A stretch of DNA of 64,000 nucleotides from Apostichopus japonicus (taxonomy: Eukaryota; Echinodermata; Holothuroidea; Aspidochirotida; Stichopodidae): the NCBI RefSeq assembly GCF_037975245.1, contig NC_092578.1, positions 11,390,321 to 11,454,320 on the forward strand. Direction: 5' to 3'. Both the position numbers and the translations under genes were made by a program. The notes beneath the pieces are model-generated. The model saw nothing but the letters and a program-made list of their open reading frames with translations, was not told where the DNA came from and ran no database searches. Shown piece after piece: positions 9,050 through 21,655 of this stretch. How positions within the stretch are numbered: position 1 is the first letter of the stretch; the number at the start of each line of letters is the position of its first letter.

Positions 9050-10073
9050 TCTTGTCAACGAGATATCTCAAGTGGGTTATGTCGGACCGACACAAGATCG
9101 GTTGGCCGGAGTACCCACTCAAGTGCCACTTACCCTTTGTTTTCGGTGCAGGTCAAAGGTCATTTGGGGTTATTTGGGGTCACCAGGGGTCAAATGGTCA
9201 AAATCTTGTCAACGAGATATCTCAAGTGGGTAATGTCGGACCGACACAAGATCGGTGGGCCGGAGTACCCATTCAAGTGCCACTTACCCTTTGTTTTCGG
9301 TGCAGGTCAAAGGTCATTTGGGGTCACCAGGGGTCAAATGGTCAAAATCTTGTCAACGAGATATCTCAAGTGGGTAATGACAGACCGACATAAGATCGGT
9401 TGGCCGGAGTACCCATTCAAGTGCCACTTACCCTTTGCTTTCGGTGCAGGTCAAAGGTCATTTGGGGTCACCAGGGGTCAAATGGTCAAAATCTTGTCAA
9501 CGAGATATCTCAAGTGGGTAATGTCGGACCGACTTAAGATCGGTTGGCCGGAGTACCCATTCAAGTGCCACTTACCCTTTGTTTTCGGTGCAGGTCAAAG
9601 GTCATTTGGGGTCACCAGGGGTCACCAGGGTCCAAATGGTCAACATCTTGTCAACGAGATATCTCAAGTGGGTAATGTCGGACCGGCTTAACGTTGGCCG
9701 GAGTACTTATTCAAGTACCACTTACCCTTTGTTTTCGGTGCAGGTCAAAGGTCATTTGGGGTCACCATGGGTCAAATGGTCAAAATCTTGTCTACGAGAT
9801 ATCTCAAGTGGGTAATGTCGGACCGACAAAAGATCGGTTGGCCGGAGTACCCATTCAAGTGCCACTTACCCTTTGTTTTCGGTGCAGTTCAAAGGTCATT
9901 TGGGGTCACCAGGGGTCAAATGGTCAAAATCTTGTCAACGAGATATCTCAAGTGGGTAATGTCGGACCGACATAAGATCGGTTGGCCGGAGTACCCATTC
10001 AAGTGCCACTTACCCTTTGTTTTCGGTGCAGGTCAAAGGTCATTTGGGGTCACCAGGGGTCAAATGGTCAAAA
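8761..10073. repeat. 1313-bp nine-monomer tandem duplication, copy 1
   Basis: This block is repeated immediately downstream at an offset of 1313 bp. Both copies contain the GGTTAAACCGG monomer (+1), a GGTTATTTGG 154-bp monomer, the rare GTAATGACAGACCG monomer (about 9376), the CCAGGGTCCAAATGGTCAAC variant (about 9625) and the 4-bp shorter AACGTTGGCCGG (about 9690). The 4-bp loss is not in the related copy at 5158 (AACGTTGGTTGGCC), so the duplication came after the deletion. Confidence 0.85.
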
Positions 10074-11386
10074 TCTTGTCAACGAGATATCTCAAGTGGG
10101 TAATGTCGGACCGACATAAGATCGGTTGGCCGGAGTACCCATTCAAGTGCCACTTACCCTTTGTTTTCGGTGCAGGTCAAAGGTCATTTGGGGTCACCAG
10201 GGGTCAAATGGTCAAAATCTTGTCAACGAGATATCTCAAGTGGGTAATGTCGGACCGAATTAAGATCGGTTAAACCGGAGTACCCATTCAAGTGCCACTT
10301 ACCCTTTGTTTTCGGTGCAGGTCAAAGGTCATTTGGGGTCACCAGGGGTCAAATGGTCAAAATCTTGTCAACGAGATATCTCAAGTGGGTTATGTCGGAC
10401 CGACACAAGATCGGTTGGCCGGAGTACCCACTCAAGTGCCACTTACCCTTTGTTTTCGGTGCAGGTCAAAGGTCATTTGGGGTTATTTGGGGTCACCAGG
10501 GGTCAAATGGTCAAAATCTTGTCAACGAGATATCTCAAGTGGGTAATGTCGGACCGACACAAGATCGGTGGGCCGGAGTACCCATTCAAGTGCCACTTAC
10601 CCTTTGTTTTCGGTGCAGGTCAAAGGTCATTTGGGGTCACCAGGGGTCAAATGGTCAAAATCTTGTCAACGAGATATCTCAAGTGGGTAATGACAGACCG
10701 ACATAAGATCGGTTGGCCGGAGTACCCATTCAAGTGCCACTTACCCTTTGCTTTCGGTGCAGGTCAAAGGTCATTTGGGGTCACCAGGGGTCAAATGGTC
10801 AAAATCTTGTCAACGAGATATCTCAAGTGGGTAATGTCGGACCGACTTAAGATCGGTTGGCCGGAGTACCCATTCAAGTGCCACTTACCCTTTGTTTTCG
10901 GTGCAGGTCAAAGGTCATTTGGGGTCACCAGGGGTCACCAGGGTCCAAATGGTCAACATCTTGTCAACGAGATATCTCAAGTGGGTAATGTCGGACCGGC
11001 TTAACGTTGGCCGGAGTACTTATTCAAGTACCACTTACCCTTTGTTTTCGGTGCAGGTCAAAGGTCATTTGGGGTCACCATGGGTCAAATGGTCAAAATC
11101 TTGTCTACGAGATATCTCAAGTGGGTAATGTCGGACCGACAAAAGATCGGTGGGCCGGAGTACCCATTCAAGTGCCACTTACCCTTTGTTTTCGGTGCAG
11201 TTCAAAGGTCATTTGGGGTCACCAGGGGTCAAATGGTCAAAATCTTGTCAACGAGATATCTCAAGTGGGTAATGTCGGACCGACATAAGATCGGTTGGCC
11301 GGAGTACCCATTCAAGTGCCACTTACCCTTTGTTTTCGGTGCAGGTCAAAGGTCATTTGGGGTCACCAGGGGTCAAATGGTCAAAA
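10074..11386. repeat. 1313-bp tandem duplication, copy 2
   Basis: Direct copy of 8761-10073. A difference is GATCGGTGGG at about 11150 against GATCGGTTGG at about 9837. After 11386 the sequence leaves this unit and follows 5543 onward instead (offset 5843). Confidence 0.85.
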
Positions 11387-12753
11387 TCTTGTCAACGAGA
11401 TATCTCAAGTGGGTATTGTCGGACCGAATTAAGATCGGTTGGCCGGAGTACCCATTCAAGTGCCACTTACCGTTTGTTTTCGGTGCAGGTCAAAGGTCAT
11501 TTGGGGTCACCAGGGGTCAAATGGTCAAAATCTTGTCAACGAGATATCTCAAGTGGGTAATGTCGGACCGACACAAGATCGGTTGGCCGGAGTACCCAAT
11601 CAAGTGCCACTTACCCTTTGTTTTCGGTGCAGGTCAAAGGTCATTTGGGGTTATTTGGGGTCACCAGGGGTCAAATGGTCAAAATCTTGTCAACGAGATA
11701 TCTCAAGTGGGTAATGTCGGACCGACACAAGATCGGTGGGTAGGAGTACCCATTCAAGTGCCACTTACCCTTTGTTTTCGGTGCTGGTCAAAGGTCATTT
11801 GGGGTCACCAGGAGTCAAATGGTCAAAATCTTGTCAACGAGATATCTCAAGTGGGTAATGTCGGACCGAATTAAGATCGGTTGGCAGGAGTACCCATTCA
11901 AGTACCACTTACCCTTTGTTTTCGGTGCAGGTCAAAGGTCATTTGGGGTCACCAGGGGTCAAATGGTCAAAATCTTGTCAACGAGATATCTCAAGTGGGT
12001 AATGTCGGACCGACACAAGATCGGTTGGCCGGAGTACCCATTCAAGTGCCACTTACCCTTTGTTTTCGGTGCAGGTCAAAGGTCATTTGGGGTCACCAGG
12101 AGTCACCAGGGGTCAAATGGTCAAAATCTTGTCAACGAGATATCTCAAGTGGGTAATGTCGAACCGGCTTAACATCGGTTGGCCGGAGTACCCATTCAAG
12201 TGCCACTTACCCTTTGTTTTCGGTGCAGGTCAAAGGTCATTTGGGGTCACCAGGGGTCAAATGGTCAAAATCTTGTCAACGAGATATCTCAAGTGGGTAA
12301 TGTCGGACCGAATTAAGATCGGTTGGCCGGAGTACCCATTCAAGTGCCACTTACCCTTTGTTTTCGGTGCAGGTCAAAGGTCATTTGGGGTCACCAGGGG
12401 TCAAATGGTCAAAATCTTGTCAACGAGATATCTCAAGTGGGTAATGTCGGACCGACACAAGATCGGTTGGCCGGAGTACCCACTCAAGTGCCACGTACCC
12501 TTTGTTTTCGGTTCAGGTCAAAGGTCATTTGGGGTCACCAGGGGTCACCAGGGGTCAAATGGTCAAAATCTTGTCAACGAGATATCTCAAGTGGGTAATA
12601 TCGGACCGACTTAAGATCGGTGGGCCGGAGTACCCATTCAAGTGCCACTTACCCTTTGTTTTCGGTGCAGGTCAAAGGTCATTTGGGGTCACCAGGGGTC
12701 AAATGGTCAAAATCTTGTCAACGAGATATCTCAAGTGGGTAATGTCGGATTGA
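11213..12753. repeat. Duplicated block, shorter copy
   Basis: Counterpart of 5370-7208 lacking the GGCGTAAAATGG and GGTTTCAAATGG monomers; a CCCATTC monomer here corresponds to CCCACTC in the longer copy. Shared rare variants include GGTGGGTAGGAGTACC (about 11737 and 5894), CACGTACCC and GGTTCAGG (about 12491 and 6946). Confidence 0.75.
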
Positions 12754-14892
12754 CTTAACATCGGTGGGCCGGAGTACCCACTCAAGTGCCACTTACCCTT
12801 TGTTTTCGGTGCAGGTCAAAGGACATTTGGGGTCACCAGGGGTCAAATGGTCAAAATCTTGTCAACGAGATATCTCAAGTGGGTAATGTCGGACCGACTT
12901 AAGATCGGTGGGCCGGAGTACCCATTCAAGTGCCACTTACCCTTTGTTTTCAGTGCTGGTCAAAGGTCATTTGGGGTCACCAGGGGTCAAATGGTCAAAA
13001 TCTTGTCAACGAGATATCTCAAGTGGGTAATGTCGGACCGAATTAAGATCGGTTGGCCGGAGTACCCATTCAAGTGCCACTTACCCTTTGTTTTCGGTGC
13101 AGGTCAAAGGTCATTTGGGGTCACCAGGGGTCACCAGGGGTCAAATGGACAAAATCTTGTCAACGAGATATCTCAAGTGGGTAATGTCGGACCGACACAA
13201 GATCGGTTGGCCGGAGTACCCATTCAAGTGCCACTTACCCTTTGTTTTCGGTGCAGGTCAAAGGTCATTTGGGGTCACCACTGGTCAAATGGTCAAAATC
13301 TTGTCAACGAGATATCTCAAGTGGGTAATGTCGGACCGGCTTAACGTTGGTTGGCCGGAGTACCCATTCAAGTACCACTTACCCTTTGTTTTCGGTGCAG
13401 GTCAAAGGTCATTTGGGGTCACCATGGGTCAAATGGTCAAAATCTTGTCAACGAGATATCTCAAGTGGGTAATGTCGGACCGACACAAGATCGGTGGGCC
13501 GGAGTACCCATTCAAGTGCCACTTACCCTTTGTTTTCGGTGCAGTTCAAAGGTCATTTGGTGTCACCAGGGGTCAAATGGTCAAAATCTTGTCAACGAGA
13601 TATCTCAAGTGGGTAATGTCGGACCGACATAAGATCGGTTGGCCGGAGTACCCATTCAAGTGCCACTTACCCTTTGTTTTCGGTGCTGGTCAAAGGTCAT
13701 TTGGGGTCACCATGGGTCAAATGGTCAAAATCTTGTCAACGAGATATCTCAAGTGGGTAATGTCGGACCGACACAAGATCGGTGGGCCGGAGTACCCATT
13801 CAAGTGCCACTTACCCTTTGTTTTCGGTGCAGTTCAAAGGTCATTTGGGGTCACCAGGGGTCAAATGGTCAAAATCTTGTCAACGAGATATCTCAAGTGG
13901 GTAATGTCGGACCGACATAAGATCGGTTGGCCGGAGTACCCATTCAAGTGCCACTTACCCTTTGTTTTCGGTGCAGGTCAAAGGTCATTTGGGGTCACCA
14001 GGGGTCAAATGGTCAAAATCTTGTCAACGAGATATCTCAAGTGGGTAATGTCGGACCGAATTAAGATCGGTTAAACCGGAGTACCCATTCAAGTGCCACT
14101 TACCCTTTGTTTTCGGTGCAGGTCAAAGGTCATTTGGGGTCACCAGGGGTCAAATGGTCAAAATCTTGTCAACGAGATATCTCAAGTGGGTTATGTCGGA
14201 CCGACACAAGATCGGTTGGCCGGAGTACCCACTCAAGTGCCACTTACCCTTTGTTTTCGGTGCAGGTCAAAGGTCATTTGGAGTTATTTGGGGTCACCAG
14301 GGGTCAAATGGTCAAAATCTTGTCAACGAGATATCTCAAGTGGGTAATGTCGGACCGACACAAGATCGGTGGGCCGGAGTACCCATTCAAGTGCCACTTA
14401 CCCTTTGTTTTCGGTGCTGGTCAAAGGTCATTTGGGGTCACCAGGGGTCAAATGGTCAAAATCTTGTCAACGAGATATCTCAAGTGGGTAATGTCGGACC
14501 GACTTAAGATCGGTGGGCCGGAGTACCCATTCAAGTGCCACTTACCCTTTGCTTTCGGTGCAGGTCAAAGGTCATTTGGGGTCACCAGGGGTCACCAGGG
14601 GTCAAATGGTCAAAATCTTGTCAACGAGATATCTCAAGTGGGTTATGTCGGACCGACACAAGATCGGTGGGCCGGAGTATCCATTCAAGTGCCACTTACC
14701 CTTTGTTTTCGGTGCTGGTCAAAGGTCATTTGGGGTCACCAGGGGTCAAATGGTCAAAATCTTGTCAACGAGATATCTCAAGTGGGTAATGTCGGACCGA
14801 ATTAAGATCGGTTGGCCGGAGTACCCATTCAAGTGCCACTTACCCTTTGTTTTCGGTGCAGGTCAAAGGTCATTTGGGGTCACCAGGGGTCA
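12569..14892. repeat. Segmental duplication A, copy 2
   Basis: Second copy of 1-2324, offset 12,568 bp. Beyond 14892 it continues like both 2622 onward (offset 12,271) and 3640 onward (offset 11,253), that is, into an N1-N6 block. To the left it continues like 6515-7208 (offset 5545), so the copy lies inside a larger mosaic. Confidence 0.85.
13299..14163 (+). repeat. N1-N6 higher-order repeat, copy 4
   Basis: Full unit carried inside segmental duplication A, copy 2. It shares the GATCGGTGGG form of N2 with copy 1, as expected from common descent. Confidence 0.87.
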
Positions 14893-14903
14893 AATGGTCA
14901 AAA

Positions 14904-15768
14904 TCTTGTCAACGAGATATCTCAAGTGGGTAATGTCGGACCGGCTTAACGTTGGTTGGCCGGAGTACCCATTCAAGTACCACTTACCCTTTGTTTTCGG
15001 TGCAGGTCAAAGGTCATTTGGGGTCACCATGGGTCAAATGGTCAAAATCTTGTCAACGAGATATCTCAAGTGGGTAATGTCGGACCGACACAAGATCGAT
15101 GGGCCGGAGTACCCATTCAAGTGCCACTTACCCTTTGTTTTCGGTGCAGTTCAAAGGTCATTTGGTGTCACCAGGGGTCAAATGGTCAAAATCTTGTCAA
15201 CGAGATATCTCAAGTGGGTAATGTCGGACCGACATAAGATCGGTTGGCCGGAGTACCCATTCAAGTGCCACTTACCCTTTGTTTTCGGTGCTGGTCAAAG
15301 GTCATTTGGGGTCACCATGGGTCAAATGGTCAAAATCTTGTCAACGAGATATCTCAAGTGGGTAATGTCGGACCGACACAAGATCGGTGGGCCGGAGTAC
15401 CCATTCAAGTGCCACTTACCCTTTGTTTTCGGTGCAGTTCAAAGGTCATTTGGGGTCACCAGGGGTCAAATGGTCAAAATCTTGTCAACGAGATATCTCA
15501 AGTGGGTAATGTCGGACCGACATAAGATCGGTTGGCCGGAGTACCCATTCAAGTGCCACTTACCCTTTGTTTTCGGTGCAGGTCAAAGGTCATTTGGGGT
15601 CACCAGGGGTCAAATGGTCAAAATCTTGTCAACGAGATATCTCAAGTGGGTAATGTCGGACCGAATTAAGATCGGTTAAACCGGAGTACCCATTCAAGTG
15701 CCACTTACCCTTTGTTTTCGGTGCAGGTCAAAGGTCATTTGGGGTCACCAGGGGTCAAATGGTCAAAA
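14904..15768 (+). repeat. N1-N6 higher-order repeat, copy 5 and last
   Basis: Full unit with GATCGATGGG in N2. It is the last N-type block in the window; the following monomers (GATCGATTGG, CCACTCCAG, CTTTTCAACG) begin a different duplication. Confidence 0.86.
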
Positions 15769-17227
15769 TCTTGTCAACGAGATATCTCAAGTGGGTTATG
15801 TCGGACCGACACAAGATCGATTGGCCGGAGTACCCACTCCAGTGCCACTTACCCTTTGTTTTCGGTGCAGGTCAAAGGTCATTTGGGGTTATTTGGGGTC
15901 ACCAGGGGTCAAATGGTCAAAATCTTTTCAACGAGATATCTCAAGTGGGTAATGTCGGACCGACACAAGATCGGTGGGCCGGAGTACCCATTCAAGTGCC
16001 ACTTACCCTTTGTTTTCGGTGCTGGTCAAAGGTCATTTGGGGTCACCAGGGGTCAAATGGTCAAAATCTTGTCAACGAGATATCTCAAGTGGGTAATGTC
16101 GGACCGACTTAAGATCGGTGGGCCGGAGTACCCATTCAAGTGCCACTTACCCTTTGCTTTCGGTGCAGGTCAAAGGTCACCAGGGGTCACCAGGGGTCAC
16201 CAGGGGTCAAATGGTCAAAATCTTGTCAACGAGATATCTCAAGTGGGTATTGTCGGACCGAATTAAGATCGGTTGGCAGGAGTAGCCATTTAAGTGCCAC
16301 TTACCCTTTGTTTTCGGTGTAGGTCAAAGGTCATTTGGGGTCACCAGGGGTCAAATGGTCAAAATCTTGTCAACGAGATATCTCAAGTGGGTAATGTCGG
16401 ACCGACTTAAGATCGGTTGGCCGGAGTACCCATTCAAGTGCCACTTACCCTTTGCTTTCGGTGCAGGTCAAAGGTCATTTGGGGTCACCAGGGGTCACCA
16501 GGGGTCAAATGGTCAAAATCTTGTCAACGAGATATCTCAAGTGATAATATCGGACCGAATTAAGATCGGTTGGCCGGAGTACCCATTCAAGTGCCACTTA
16601 CCCTTTGTTTTCGGTGCAGGTCAAAGGTCATTTGGGGTCACCAGGGGTCAAATGGTCAAAATCTTGTCAACGAGATATCTCAAGCGGGTAATGTCGGACC
16701 GAATTAAGATCGGTTGGCCGGAGTACCCATTCAAGTGCCACTTACCCTTTGTTTTCGGTGCAGGTCAAAGGTCATTTGGGGTCACCAGGGGTCAAATGGT
16801 CAAAATCTTGTCATCGAGATATCTCAAGCGGGTAATGTCGGACCGACATAAGATCGGTTGGCCGGAGTACCCATTCAAGTGCCACTTACCCTTTGTTTTC
16901 GGTGCAGGTCAAAGGTCATTTGGGGTCACCAGGGGTCAAATGGTCAAAATCTTGTCAACGAGATATCTCAAGTGGGTAATGTCGGACCGACACAAGATCG
17001 GTTGGCCGGAGTACCCATTCAAGTGCCACTTACCCTTTGCTTTCGGTGCAGGTCAAAGGTCATTTGGGGTCACCAGGGGTCAAATGGTCAAAATCTTGTC
17101 AACGAGATATCTCAAGTGGGTAATGTCGGACCGACTTAAGATCGGTGGGCTGGAGTACCCATTCAAGTGCCACTTACCCTTTGTTTTCGGTGCAGGTCAG
17201 AGGTCATTTGGGGTCACCAGGGGTCAA
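15470..17227. repeat. 1758-bp twelve-monomer tandem duplication, copy 1
   Basis: 15470-16972 matches 17228-18730 at offset 1758. Shared rare marks are GATCGATTGG with CCACTCCAG (about 15817), CTTTTCAACG (15925), GGAGTAGCCATTTAAG (16280) and GTGATAATATCGG (16542). This copy alone has a GGTCACCAGG step replacing GGTCATTTGG near 16176. Its tail after 16973 is shared with 22563 onward (offset 5590) rather than with copy 2. Confidence 0.82.
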
Positions 17228-18730
17228 ATGGTCAAAATCTTGTCAACGAGATATCTCAAGTGGGTAATGTCGGACCGACATAAGATCGGTTGGCCGGAGT
17301 ACCCATTCAAGTGCCACTTACCCTTTGTTTTCGGTGCAGGTCAAAGGTCATTTGGGGTCACCAGGGGTCAAATGGTCAAAATCTTGTCAACGAGATATCT
17401 CAAGTGGGTAATGTCGGACCGAATTAAGATCGGTTAAACCGGAGTACCCATTCAAGTGCCACTTACCCTTTGTTTTCGGTGCAGGTCAAAGGTCATTTGG
17501 GGTCACCAGGGGTCAAATGGTCAAAATCTTGTCAACGAGATATCTCAAGTGGGTTATGTCGGACCGACACAAGATCGATTGGCCGGAGTACCCACTCCAG
17601 TGCCACTTACCCTTTGTTTTCGGTGCAGGTCAAAGGTCATTTGGGGTTATTTGGGGTCACCAGGGGTCAAATGGTCAAAATCTTTTCAACGAGATATCTC
17701 AAGTGGGTTATGTCGGACCGACACAAGATCGGTGGGCCGGAGTACCCATTCAAGTGCCACTTACCCTTTGTTTTCGGTGCTGGTCAAAGGTCATTTGGGG
17801 TCACCAGGGGTCAAATGGTCAAAATCTTGTCAACGAGATATCTCAAGTGGGTAATGTCGGACCGACTTAAGATCGGTGGGCCGGAGTACCCATTCAAGTG
17901 CCACTTACCCTTTGCTTTCGGTGCAGGTCAAAGGTCATTTGGGGTCACCAGGGGTCACCAGGGGTCAAATGGTCAAAATCTTGTCAACGAGATATCTCAA
18001 GTGGGTATTGTCGGACCGAATTAAGATCGGTTGGCAGGAGTAGCCATTTAAGTGCCACTTACCCTTTGTTTTCGGTGTAGGTCAAAGGTCATTTGGGGTC
18101 ACCAGGGGTCAAATGGTCAAAATCTTGTCAACGAGATATCTCAAGTGGGTAATGTCGGACCGACTTAAGATCGGTTGGCCGGAGTACCCATTCAAGTGCC
18201 ACTTACCCTTTGCTTTCGGTGCAGGTCAAAGGTCATTTGGGGTCACCAGGGGTCACCAGGGGTCAAATGGTCAAAATCTTGTCAACGAGATATCTCAAGT
18301 GATAATATCGGACCGAATTAAGATCGGTTGGCCGGAGTACCCATTCAAGTGCCACTTACCCTTTGTTTTCGGTGCAGGTCAAAGGTCATTTGGGGTCACC
18401 AGGGGTCAAATGGTCAAAATCTTGTCAACGAGATATCTCAAGCGGGTAATGTCGGACCGAATTAAGATCGGTTGGCCGGAGTACCCATTCAAGTGCCACT
18501 TACCCTTTGTTTTCGATGCAGGTCAAAGGTCATTTGGGGTCACCAGGGGTCAAATGGTCAAAATCTTGTCATCGAGATATCTCAAGCGGGTAATGTCGGA
18601 CCGACATAAGATCGGTTGGCCGGAGTACCCATTCAAGTGCCACTTACCCTTTGTTTTCGGTGCAGGTCAAAGGTCATTTGGGGTCACCAGGGGTCAAATG
18701 GTCAAAATCTTGTCAACGAGATATCTCAAG
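17228..18730. repeat. 1758-bp tandem duplication, copy 2
   Basis: Matches 15470-16972 apart from a few changes: GGTTATG for GGTAATG at about 17707, GGTCATTTGG for GGTCACCAGG at about 17935, and TTTTCGATGC for TTTTCGGTGC at about 18514. The following monomers, including AAGTGAAACTTACC at 18780, are specific to this side. Confidence 0.82.
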
Positions 18731-20389
18731 CGGGTAATGTCGGACCGACATAAGATCGGTTGGCCGGAGTACCCATTCAAGTGAAACTTACCCTTTGCTT
18801 TCGGTGCTGGTCAAAGGTCATTTGGGGTCACCAGGGGTCAAATGGTCAAAATCTTGTCAACGAGATATCTCAAGTGGGTATTGTCGGACCGAATTAAGAT
18901 CGGTTGGCAGGAGTAGCCATTTAAGTGCCACTTACCCTTTGTTTTCGGTGTAGGTCAAAGGTCATTTGGGGTCACCAGGGGTCAAATGGTCAAAATCTTG
19001 TCAACGAGATATCTCAAGTGGGTAATGTCGGACCGACACAAGATCGGTGGGCCGGAGTACCCATTCAAGTGCCACTTACCCTTTGTTTTCGGTGCTGGTC
19101 AAAGGTCATTTGGGGTCACCAGGGGTCACCAGGGGTCAAATGGTCAAAATCTTGTCAACGAGATATCTCAAGTGATAATGTCGGACCGAATTAAGATCGG
19201 TTGGCCGGAGTACCCATTCAAGTGCCACTTACCCTTTGTTTTCGGTGCAGGTCAAAGGTCATTTGGGGTCACCAGGAGTCACCAGGGGTCAAATGGTCAA
19301 AATCTTGTCAACGAGATATCTCAAGTGGGTAATGTCGGACCGACTTAAGATCGGTTGGCCGGAGTACCCATTCAAGTGCCACTTACCCTTTGTTTTCGGT
19401 GCAGGTCAAAGGTCATTTGGGGTCACCAGGGGTCAAATGGTCAAAATCTTGTCAACGAGATATCTCAAGTGGGTAATGTCGGACCGACTTAAGATCGGTT
19501 GGCCGGAGTACCCATTCAAGTGCCACTTACCCTTTGCTTTCGGTGCAGGTCAAAGGTCATTTGGGGTCACCAGGGGTCACCAGGGGTCAAATGGTCAAAA
19601 TCTTGTCAACGAGATATCTCAAGTGGGTAATGTCGGACCGACACAAGATCGGTGGGCCGGAGTACCCATTCAAGTGCCACTTACCCTTTGTTTTCGGTGC
19701 TGGTCAAATTTCATTTGGGGTCACCAGGTTTCAAATGATCAAAATCTTGTCAACGAGATATCTCAAGTGGGTAATGTCGGACCGACATAAGATCGGTTGG
19801 CCGGAGTACCCATTCAAGTGCCACTTACCCTTTGTTTTCGGTGCAGGTCAAAGGTCATTTGGGGTCACCAGGAGTCACCAGGGGTCAAATGGTCAAAATC
19901 TTGTCAACGAGATATCTCAAGTGGGTAATGTCGGACCGACACAAGATCGGTTGGCCGGAGTACCCATTCAAGTGCCACTTACCCTTTGTTTTCGGTGCAG
20001 GTCAAAGGTCATTTGGGGTCACCAGGGGTCAAATGGTCAAAATCTTGTCAACGAGATATCTCAAGTGGGTTATGTCGGACCGACTTAAGATCGGTTGGCC
20101 GGAGTACCCATTCAAGTGCCACTTACCCTTTGCTTTCGGTGCAGGTCAAAGGTCATTTGGGGTCACCAGGGGTCACCAGGGGTCAAATGGTCAAAATCTT
20201 GTCAACGAGATATCTCAAGTGGGTAATGTCGGACCGACACAAGATCGGTGGCCTGAGTACCCATTCAAGTGCCACTTACCCTTTGTTTTCGGTGCTGGTG
20301 AAAGGTCATTTGGGGTCACAAGGGGTCAAATGGTCAAAATCTTGTCAACGAGATATCTCAAGTGGGTAATGTCGGACCGAATTAAGATC

Positions 20390-20831
20390 GGTTGGCCGGA
20401 GTACCCATTCAAGTGCCACTTACCCTTTGTTTTCGGTGCAGGTCAAAGGTCATTTGGGGTCATTTGGGGTCACCAGGGGTCAAATGGTCAAAATCTTGTC
20501 AACGAGATATCTCAAGTGGGTAATGTCGGACCGAATTAAGATCGGTGGGCCGGAGTACCCATTCAAGTGCCACTTACCCTTCGCTTTCGGTGCTGGTCAA
20601 AGGTCATTTGGGGTCACCAGGGGCCAAATGGTCAAAATCTTGTCAACGAGATATCTCAAGTGGGTAATGTCGGACCGGCTTAACATCGGTTGGCCGGAGT
20701 ACCCATTCAAGTACCACTTACCCTTTGTTCTCGGTGCAGGTCAAAGGTCATTTGGGGTCACCAGGGGTCAAATGGTCAAAATCTTGTCAACGAGATATCT
20801 CAAGTGGGTAATGTCGGACCGACACAAGATC
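20390..20831. repeat. 442-bp three-monomer tandem duplication, copy 1
   Basis: Three monomers (154, 144, 144 bp) repeated next door at 20832. They include GGTCATTTGG twice, TTCGCTTTCGG with GGGGCCAAATGG, and the CGGCTTAACATCGG and TTCTCGGTGC pair. The related block at 24.4 kb has a single copy, so this expansion is local. Confidence 0.82.
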
Positions 20832-21273
20832 GGTTGGCCGGAGTACCCATTCAAGTGCCACTTACCCTTTGTTTTCGGTGCAGGTCAAAGGTCATTTGGG
20901 GTCATTTGGGGTCACCAGGGGTCAAATGGTCAAAATCTTGTCAACGAGATATCTCAAGTGGGTAATGTCGGACCGAATTAAGATCGGTGGGCCGGAGTAC
21001 CCATTCAAGTGCCACTTACCCTTCGCTTTCGGTGCTGGTCAAAGGTCATTTGGGGTCACCAGGGGCCAAATGGTCAAAATCTTGTCAACGAGATATCTCA
21101 AGTGGGTAATGTCGGACCGGCTTAACATCGGTTGGCCGGAGTACCCATTCAAGTACCACTTACCCTTTGTTCTCGGTGCAGGTCAAAGGTCATTTGGGGT
21201 CACCAGGGGTCAAATGGTCAAAATCTTGTCAACGAGATATCTCAAGTGGGTATTGTCGGACCGACACAAGATC
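20832..21273. repeat. 442-bp three-monomer tandem duplication, copy 2
   Basis: Second copy of 20390-20831, leading into the rest of the Q module. It differs by GGTATTG for GGTAATG at about 21252. Confidence 0.8.
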
Positions 21274-21655
21274 GGTTGGCCGGAGTACCCATTCAAGTGC
21301 CACTTACCCTTTGTTTTCGGTGCAGGTCAAAGGTCAATTGGGGTCACCTGGGGTCAAATGGTCAAAATCTTGTCAACGAGATATCTCAAGTGGGTAATGT
21401 CGGACCGACATAAGATCGGTTGGCCGGAGTACCCATTCAAGTGCCACTTACCCTTTGTGTTCGGTGCTGGTCAAAGGTCATTTGGGGTCACCAGGGGTCA
21501 AATGGTCAAAATCTTGTCAACGAGATATCTCAAGTGGGTAATGTCGGACCGACATAAGATCTGTTGGCCGGAGTACCCATTCAAGTGCCACTTACCATTT
21601 GTTTTCGGTGCAGGTCAAAGGTCATTTGGGGTCACCAGGGGTCAAATGGTCAAAA
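20936..21655 (+). repeat. Q module, complete copy 1 (Q2-Q6)
   Basis: Five linked monomers of 144 bp. Q2 has AATTAAG, TTCGCTTTCGG and GGGGCCAAATGG. Q3 has CGGCTTAACATCGG, AAGTACC and TTCTCGG. Q4 has ACACAAG and GGTCAATTGGGGTCACCTGG. Q5 has ACATAAG and TTGTGTTCGG. Q6 has ACATAAG, GATCTGTTGG and CTTACCATTTG. A Q2-Q3 fragment precedes it at 20494-20781. Six later or partial copies allow its history to be followed. Confidence 0.85.

Larger units (their letters stand above)
1..15768. repeat. Region I: arrays of the 865-bp six-monomer HOR (N1-N6) and derivatives
   Basis: This part of the array is recognised by monomers that are rare elsewhere: N1 with CGGCTTAACGTTGGTTGG and AAGTACC; N2 and N4 with GCAGTTCAAAGG; N1 and N3 ending in CACCATGGGTCA; N6 with the +1 form GGTTAAACCGG. 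N1-N6 blocks appear complete at 731-1595, 3651-4515, 8185-9049, 13299-14163 and 14904-15768, and as N1-N5 at 2633-3362 and 7168-7897. Decayed relatives with an AGTACTTATTC N1 follow at 5113, 9649 and 10962. Large nearly identical blocks are reused at offsets of 1018, 1313, 4534, 5545, 5843 and 12568 bp. No gene is present. Confidence 0.85.
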
